Below are positions 13,701 to 17,233 of a stretch of DNA of 17,233 nt, in pieces. The number at the start of each line of letters is the position of its first letter. Within the stretch, counting starts at the first letter, position 1. Location of the stretch: assembly GCA_964528085.1 (NCBI GenBank), contig CAZGRE010000030.1, positions 1 to 17,233 on the forward strand, in the 5' to 3' direction. The position numbers were made by a program, and so were the translations under genes. The notes under the pieces are model-generated. The model was given only the letters and a program-made list of their open reading frames with translations. It did not search any database and was not told the DNA's origin. This DNA comes from B2-G16 sp964528085 (lineage in GTDB: Bacteria > Bipolaricaulota > Bipolaricaulia > UBA7950 > UBA9294).

Positions 13701-14526
13701 GGCTGAGCCGGCTGGAGAACGCGCCTGTGAACAGATCCTTGCCGATTGATACGCGGAGCCGGGCGGGGAGGGTCTCGATCAGCGTCCCACCGATCCCTTC
13801 GGGGCCGGGCGGGAGGATCGTCGTCGATACGCTCGTCTCGTCCTCGACCCCAGCGTACAAGGAGGAGCTCACCCGGAGCGTGAGAAGGTCGTGCCCTGGG
13901 GGTTGATCCTCCGGGATCTTTAAGTCTATCCGGATAGAGATCCGCTCCTGGGGCGCGAGATCGAACCCTCCCTGTGATAGTGAAACGGGGATCCCGAGGG
14001 AGGAGCTCGCCTCGATGACGAACGAATCCTGCACGTCCCCTCTGTTGACGATGATCGCTTCGTATTCGATCGTCCTCCCCGGAAGGCCGCTCTTCCCGTC
14101 GGGCGGGATTATCTCGACCTCGTTTACCGGCGAGACGGTGACCGTCGCTACGGCGGTGGAGGTATCGGCCGGATCGCTCGCCGAGACGGCGGTGAACCCG
14201 ATCTCGTAGCTACCGGTCACCACCGAAGCGGGGACGGTTATCGTTGCAAACAAGGGTTCCTCCTCACCGGGTGCAAGGGTTATCGAATCAGGGGCCCCGT
14301 GGACCCTCCATCCCGGCGGGGGATCGAAAGAGAGAAGGAAGGTCTCGGTCTCCCCCCCGGCGTTCGCCACGGAGAAGACCGCGGTGAAGAACGAGGCGGG
14401 GGAAACCTCCTCGGCGGAGGAGAGGAGCTTCACCTGAACGCTGGCAAAACAGGGAAGGAAATAGGAAATGAGGCCGATGACGGCACATACCGCCGCTACC
14501 CTAAACCGGCTCGCTCGCTTAACCAT
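10741..14526 (-). CDS. Large secreted surface protein with beta-rich region and four PKD domains
   Basis: Protein of about 1261 residues, function unknown. Visible parts in order: signal peptide (1-28, hydrophobic core VAAVCAVIGLISYFL, likely cut after CFA); two NEW3/CARDB-like beta domains (about 30-134 and 135-240); a long region of alternating short beta-strands (about 255-686) with the look of an outer-membrane barrel; two SdrD/CNA-B-like domains (about 687-775 and 776-875), each with a DxDxDG loop; and four PKD domains (about 883-970, 981-1068, 1079-1163, 1176-1261) with SYSWDFDGDG cores. The protein stops right after PKD4, with no sorting motif or anchor. The ATG at 14526 is chosen for the signal peptide although no good ribosome site precedes it; a GTG at 14634 would add 36 hydrophilic residues. 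It may display the PKD array outside the cell. It lies upstream of mbhA on the same strand but is separated from it by the mbh promoter. Confidence 0.85.
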   Translation of the reverse strand: MVKRASRFRVAAVCAVIGLISYFLPCFASVQVKLLSSAEEVSPASFFTAVFSVANAGGETETFLLSFDPPPGWRVHGAPDSITLAPGEEEPLFATITVPASVVTGSYEIGFTAVSASDPADTSTAVATVTVSPVNEVEIIPPDGKSGLPGRTIEYEAIIVNRGDVQDSFVIEASSSLGIPVSLSQGGFDLAPQERISIRIDLKIPEDQPPGHDLLTLRVSSSLYAGVEDETSVSTTILPPGPEGIGGTLIETLPARLRVSIGKDLFTGAFSSRLSLSLYGRVLDGFFSGLFSASDPFGPDPLDVGYYSITYRREPASYGIGNVSKRLTDLVSLSCRGGRLEIDEEYYDLILLGGGRDDETRFAGRIAVGPEEANLGISYYDVRTSTSQKAIWSGAAGAEPLAGWTIRLEGALGIDGGLTSRAFFFHTEIDTEGYFLSGEAFSIGTFFPGSGRDSAGIRLSERLRAGSLSVSLSVSHEWDNVIAGPAVPTTITDELGFNLEVSPLEEGPTLTATTNFSWERYSDPTLKSEIDLLLSVGISERDGVFPYAFSGKVSDRIDGVLGTHYRTTTYTQGAGISVDSFYLFLQLTEETLRDVVGGAVLSGSTDVSLTFRPTGTLHEATIGLKNNLDRFDLSAYFTVRFTEWLKIVFDGTIGWDRGDASPPSFGFGITFNADLDVPVPFLKTKGRIEGRLFIDTDRDGVYTPADRPVGGAVVKTDGVEVSTDERGLFRFPPLYPGTYEISATGLPSDALPADPLEIELHVGKTISVDIPLLPGAVVSGVLFEDLDRDGEKDEGEGGFEEVRVILRREDGTVTEAVTDQSGRFEFSTVRPGLCTVSLDRASLPDRFVYTTAAEVTVDASAETPPIQFGGYIRPPQVVLTFQPPTADFTYAPEGPKEGGSVAFDAGSSSDFDGEIVSYSWDFDGDGEEDARGREVSHVFSGAGSYEVSLTVTDNDGNTDTITKTIEVSPAPTGGVTRGFQPPIADFSYTPGNPSANDPVLFDASSSSDPDGEIVSYSWDFDGDGEEDATGKAASYVFIAAGGHEVSLTVTDDDGNTDAITKTIEVSPAPTGGVTRGFQPPIADFSYTPGNPSANDPVLFDASSSSDPDGEIVSYSWDFDGDGSVDSTDVSTEYTFPSSGSYEVSLTVTDNDRNTDTVTYTIEVGDLSSSPPGAFVPPLAEFTYSPDAPHAGEPVEFNGMSSLDFDGSIVSYAWDFEDDGVIDAAGPMVLHAFPTPGSYDVRLTVTDDDENEDSIVHTIEVD
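11171..11354. repeat. 184-bp exact direct repeat within PKD array, copy A
   Basis: Identical over 184 bases to 11465-11648, 294 bases away (exactly 98 codons, one PKD unit). It covers the core of PKD3, the linker SPAPTGGVTRGFQ and the end of PKD2. Sequence on both sides diverges at once, which points to a recent unit duplication or gene conversion. Confidence 0.9.
11465..11648. repeat. 184-bp exact direct repeat within PKD array, copy B
   Basis: Second copy of the repeat at 11171-11354, covering the core of PKD2, the linker and the end of PKD1. A third, partial copy begins 294 bases further on (11751-11793, about 43 bases identical), in PKD1, showing the same period. Confidence 0.9.
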
Positions 14527-14600
14527 GGTCGACGAGAGGCTAAAGGGAGGATAGGCCGAAGGGAAGGACCGGATTTGATCGGGATAAAGACGTTTGTCCA

Positions 14601-14628
14601 GTGAACCGGTGCCCCGGTTCCTGTTCAC
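14601..14628. promoter_or_regulatory. Nested inverted repeats in a divergent intergenic region
   Basis: The 171 bases between the divergent PKD-protein and ACT-protein genes hold two overlapping dyads: GAACCGG (14603-14609) with CCGGTTC (14614-14620), a 7-bp arm with a 4-base loop; and GTGAAC (14601-14606) with GTTCAC (14623-14628). This is a candidate operator or hairpin for one or both genes. No convincing -35/-10 pair was found on either strand in this region. Confidence 0.4.
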
Positions 14629-14697
14629 CCCCACCGAGTCGAATGTCCCCTCCTCCGCGGTCAGGCGGCTGGCGGTGGATCATCGGAGCCCGATACG

Positions 14698-15102
14698 TTG
14701 GTTACGATAAAGATGCTAGACGCCTCTCTGCATGACGAGATCGTACTCAGGACCGATGATCGGATCGGTGCCCTCGCCGACATCAGCCGATTGTTGAGCG
14801 AGATGGGGATAAACCTCCTTTCGGCCCACGTCCAAACCGAGGGTGAAGAGGCGGTAATCCACCTTCTCACCACGTCCCAGTCCTACGCCTACAGTGCGCT
14901 GAAGGAGGCCGGCTTCTCCGTCGGAGTGCGGGAGGTCGTCCTGATCGAGCTCCCGCATCACCCCGGGTTCCTCTGCCGGATAAGCGAGGCCCTGGCGAGG
15001 AAGGGGATCGCGATCGAGGAGCTGTACGTGACCGTCCCCGAAAATGGAGGGAGCGGCCTCGTCGTCTTCACCACATCGCACAACAGCAAGGCGGTGCAGA
15101 TG
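14698..15102 (+). CDS. Tandem ACT-domain protein, 3' end lost in assembly gap
   Basis: The visible 135 residues carry two ACT domains (about 12-75 and 80-135). The first has DEIVLRTDDRIGALADISRLLSEMGINLLSAHV; the second has ELPHHPGFLCRISEALARKGIAIEELYVTV. ACT domains bind small ligands, usually amino acids, and regulate enzymes or transcription; a stand-alone pair is likely a small regulator with unknown ligand. The start is taken as TTG at 14698, with GGAG nine bases upstream; an in-frame ATG at 14713 is the alternative. The gene runs into the N run at 15103, and little is probably missing because the second domain is almost complete. The open frame that continues after the gap does not look like coding sequence. 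Confidence 0.8.
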
Positions 15103-15202
15103 NNNNNNNNNNNNNNNNNNNNNNNNNNNNNNNNNNNNNNNNNNNNNNNNNNNNNNNNNNNNNNNNNNNNNNNNNNNNNNNNNNNNNNNNNNNNNNNNNN
15201 NN
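15103..15202. other. Assembly gap (100 N)
   Basis: Exactly 100 undetermined bases, the conventional placeholder for a scaffold gap of unknown size. It removes the end of the ACT-domain gene and perhaps more. Linkage of sequence left and right of it depends on the assembler's scaffolding. Confidence 0.98.
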
Positions 15203-15308
15203 CCTCCCACCGAATCTTCGCCCCCTCTTCACACCACCCTCACAAACAAGGGATAGCCTGCATCGGAACGGATGTGAGCACATCTCGCACCCCCGATACC
15301 AGCCCTCC

Positions 15309-15336
15309 GGGAGAGGGGCCGTCTGGCCCCTCTCCC
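15309..15336. terminator. Strong GC hairpin past the ABC-class ATPase gene
   Basis: A perfect 12-bp inverted repeat with a GTCT loop: left arm GGGAGAGGGGCC (15309-15320), right arm GGCCCCTCTCCC (15325-15336). It begins 8 bases after the stop of the minus-strand ATPase gene and would also lie downstream of the plus-strand ACT gene, so it may serve both. Neither strand has a T-run after the stem, so it is not a classical intrinsic terminator. The remaining bases of 15203-15344 show no gene. Confidence 0.6.
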
Positions 15337-15344
15337 ATGGCCTC

Positions 15345-17084
15345 CTACCCCACCGACTGAGCGATCCTGAGCGTCCGGAGCCTGTTTATCGCAGCTGCGA
15401 TCTCGTAGCGCCGCGGTCGGGCGAAGTCGCCGGGGTGCCCCCCATCCGAACCCCTGAGGGAAAGGATATCGAGGCCGTGTTCGTCGAAGGCCTCCTCCAG
15501 CCGATCGAGGATCTCAGGGATTGTCGCCCCCCCGTCGATCAGCCGGGTCGCGGCGAGGTGGATCGCCATCCCGATGGCGCGCGTCTGGCTCCGATCGACG
15601 AGCTGCTCGACGAAGCGGAGATCGATCGCATGGCGGCCGTAGAGGATGAGATCCATCCCCTTCGCCTCGATCTTCACCCTCCTCTTCCCGCGCGACGGAT
15701 CGAAGCTCGATCGGATCGGGATCCGGGGGGTGACCCGAGAGAGGGGGGCGGGGCGTTCCGACTCCCTCCCCGTCGGGTGCTCGCGCGCGATCCGCTTGGC
15801 GAGGTCGGTGACATCGCGGGGGAGGAAGTTCTGCATCTGGATCACCGAATCGGCGACGTCGAAGTAGTCGCCGGATCCGCCCATGACGAGGATCGTCGAC
15901 ACGCCAAGGCGCTCGTAAAGCTCGCGGATCCGGTCGATCAGCGGGGTGATCGGCTCATCCTCCTTCCTTACGAGGGCCTGCATCCGCGCGTCGCGGACCA
16001 TGAAGTTCGTCGCCGACGTGTCCTCGTCGAGGAGGAGGAGGCGCGATCCTGCCTCCAGCCCCTCGACGATGTTCGCCGCCTGGCTCGTGCTCCCGCTCGC
16101 GTCCTCGGTCGAGAACGCCGTCGTCGAGGTACCCTGGGGGAGGCCGGCGATGAACGGGCTGATGTCGACCTTCCTTACGCTCCGGCCGTCTTCGGCGCGG
16201 ATGACGACCGCATCGGAGGAGGTGACGACGTACTCCCGGCCGTCGCCCGGGATGTGCGGGTATACGGAGCGGGCGAGGGCCTCGAGGAGGGTCGACTTCC
16301 CATGGTAGCCGCCGCCGACGATCAGGGTGACGCCCTCCGGGATCCCCATCCCTTCGATCGATGATCCAGGTGGGTGGGGGATCCGGATCGAAACGCGGAG
16401 GGATTCAGGAGATCGAAACGGGATCGCCCCCTTGCGGAGCGGCCGATCGCTCGCCCCGCTCTCGCGCGGGAGGATCGCCCCGTCGGCGACGAACGCGACG
16501 AGGCCGAGCCGGCGGAGCTCCGAGCGGATCGCCTCCTGATTCTCGATGCAATCGGCCCATCTCTCAGCCTGAGAGAGGGCTCGCTCCTTCAACACGAGCG
16601 AGCCTGCGGCTATCTCCGGGAGATCATCGCACAGGAGGGAGGCGGCAACCCTCCCGAGGATCCTCCTCCCGGCGGCGGGGAGGCCGACGGAGAGGCGAAC
16701 CTCGATCCAGGAGTCGGTCACCTTCACCGCCGTCCGCTCGATCACCTCCTGACCACCGGCATCGATCAGGATGAGCCCGCTCTTCCCGCTCCCCGTCCTC
16801 ACCCCCCCACCTTGGCCGATCGCATCCCTCACCCTACGGGCGAGGTAGTCGGCGAGGGCGAGCCGGCGGATAGGGGTGCTGAACCGATCGATCGGGATGT
16901 TCGTCGCCTCGCGCTTCAACCGGATCCGAACGCGGGACGGCGAAGCGAACGGGTCGCCCTGGACGTGATCGACGAACAGGGTGAGGTCCCCACAAGCGTA
17001 GGAGCCGCGGATCGCCTTGTACGCCTTGTAACCGCGGCCATCGAGACCGGTCAGCTTATGCCTAAGCTCAGTTAGGGTTTCCAT
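15345..17084 (-). CDS. ATPase of the ABC class (PF09818 family)
   Basis: Soluble P-loop protein of 579 residues, normal for this poorly characterised family. The N-terminal domain has the signature LDGRGYKAYKAIRG (14-27) and DHVQGDPFASPSRVRI (39-54). The ATPase core contains Walker A in GGGYHGKST (257-265), an ABC-signature-like block STSQAANIVEGLEAG (332-346), and Walker B LLLLDEDTSATNFM (349-362), followed by STILVMGGSGDYFDVADSVIQM. No membrane segments or transporter partner are seen, so it is not a transport ABC protein. Cellular role unknown. The ATG at 17084 is preceded closely by AAGGAGG and matches the usual family N-terminus; a longer frame upstream overlaps gltX and is not credible. 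It is divergent from gltX with 96 bases between the starts. Confidence 0.9.
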   Translation of the reverse strand: METLTELRHKLTGLDGRGYKAYKAIRGSYACGDLTLFVDHVQGDPFASPSRVRIRLKREATNIPIDRFSTPIRRLALADYLARRVRDAIGQGGGVRTGSGKSGLILIDAGGQEVIERTAVKVTDSWIEVRLSVGLPAAGRRILGRVAASLLCDDLPEIAAGSLVLKERALSQAERWADCIENQEAIRSELRRLGLVAFVADGAILPRESGASDRPLRKGAIPFRSPESLRVSIRIPHPPGSSIEGMGIPEGVTLIVGGGYHGKSTLLEALARSVYPHIPGDGREYVVTSSDAVVIRAEDGRSVRKVDISPFIAGLPQGTSTTAFSTEDASGSTSQAANIVEGLEAGSRLLLLDEDTSATNFMVRDARMQALVRKEDEPITPLIDRIRELYERLGVSTILVMGGSGDYFDVADSVIQMQNFLPRDVTDLAKRIAREHPTGRESERPAPLSRVTPRIPIRSSFDPSRGKRRVKIEAKGMDLILYGRHAIDLRFVEQLVDRSQTRAIGMAIHLAATRLIDGGATIPEILDRLEEAFDEHGLDILSLRGSDGGHPGDFARPRRYEIAAAINRLRTLRIAQSVG

Positions 17085-17120
17085 CCCTCCTTGCTCAATT
17101 TTAATCGATCGGTAGCGAAA

Positions 17121-17149
17121 TTCCCGGATGGGGAAAGTTCGGATACAAT
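17121..17149 (+). promoter_or_regulatory. Possible gltX promoter
   Basis: A good -10-like TACAAT (17144-17149, five of six consensus bases) lies 31 bases before the gltX start; the -35 region at 17-base spacing (TTCCCG, 17121-17126) is weak. This 96-base region must also hold the start signals of the divergent ATPase gene, for which no clear boxes were found. Confidence 0.4.
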
Positions 17150-17180
17150 ATCGCCCGGATTCCACGCGCGAGGGGGGAGT

Positions 17181-17233
17181 ATGGTACGGGTACGCTTCGC
17201 ACCGAGTCCGACCGGGGACTTCCACGTCGGCCT
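17181..17233 (+). CDS. gltX: Glutamyl-tRNA synthetase, first 17 residues (truncated by window end)
   Basis: The visible start MVRVRFAPSPTGDFHVG is the highly conserved N-terminus of class I glutamyl-tRNA synthetases, with the HIGH motif beginning at HVG. The ATG is directly preceded by the purine-rich GAGGGGGGAGT. It charges tRNA-Glu (or, in the non-discriminating form, also tRNA-Gln). Glutaminyl-tRNA synthetase shares a similar start, but the FAPSPTG form is typical of GltX. The gene is cut by the window edge. Confidence 0.88.
   Translation, partial: MVRVRFAPSPTGDFHVG

Noticed and set aside
15203..15360. Continuation of the ACT-protein frame after the N gap
   Set aside because: The frame across the gap is arbitrary, and the translation is Pro/Ser/Thr-rich without ACT character, and it runs into the hairpin and the ATPase gene end.

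Overview
The window is GC-rich DNA (roughly 60% G+C by eye) that reads as a draft bacterial chromosome. It contains bacterial housekeeping genes (gyrA, tyrS, gltX), very dense gene packing, GTG and TTG starts, and one 100-base run of N that marks a scaffold gap. The energy genes imply a strict anaerobe that moves electrons from reduced ferredoxin. The large secreted, beta-strand-rich protein suggests a diderm envelope. No gene here fixes the phylum. A deep-branching anaerobic lineage such as Bipolaricaulota (Acetothermia/OP1) or a Thermotogota-like group would fit, but this is only an inference.

Layout. Positions 1-2657 (+ strand) hold the 3' part of gyrA followed 9 bases later by tyrS, whose KMSKS motif is altered. 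Positions 2658-10627 (- strand) hold one unbroken 14-gene operon that matches, gene for gene and in order, the mbhA-N operon of membrane-bound [NiFe] hydrogenase known from Thermococcales. Read in transcription order (right to left), mbhA-H plus mbhI are the Mrp-type Na+/H+ antiporter and membrane module, and mbhJ-N are the complex-I-like hydrogenase module. Ten of the 13 gene junctions overlap. A sigma70-like promoter with a perfect 12-bp palindrome in its spacer lies just upstream (10686-10715).

Positions 10741-14526 (- strand) encode a secreted protein of about 1261 residues. It has two NEW3/CARDB-like domains, a long beta-rich region that could be an outer-membrane barrel, two SdrD/CNA-B-like domains and four PKD domains. 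Two of the PKD units share an exact 184-bp DNA repeat. Diverging from it at 14698 is a small tandem-ACT-domain protein that is cut off by the N gap (15103-15202). Positions 15345-17084 (- strand) encode an ATPase of the PF09818 'ABC class' family, with a strong hairpin just past its stop. Diverging from it at 17181, gltX begins and runs off the right edge.

How the genes work together: the Mbh complex would oxidise reduced ferredoxin, evolve H2 at the NiFe site in MbhL, and use the energy to drive ion transport through the Mrp-like module for ATP synthesis. The hydrogenase maturation genes (hyp, C-terminal endopeptidase) and the ferredoxin are not in the window. The other genes have no obvious functional link to the hydrogenase.
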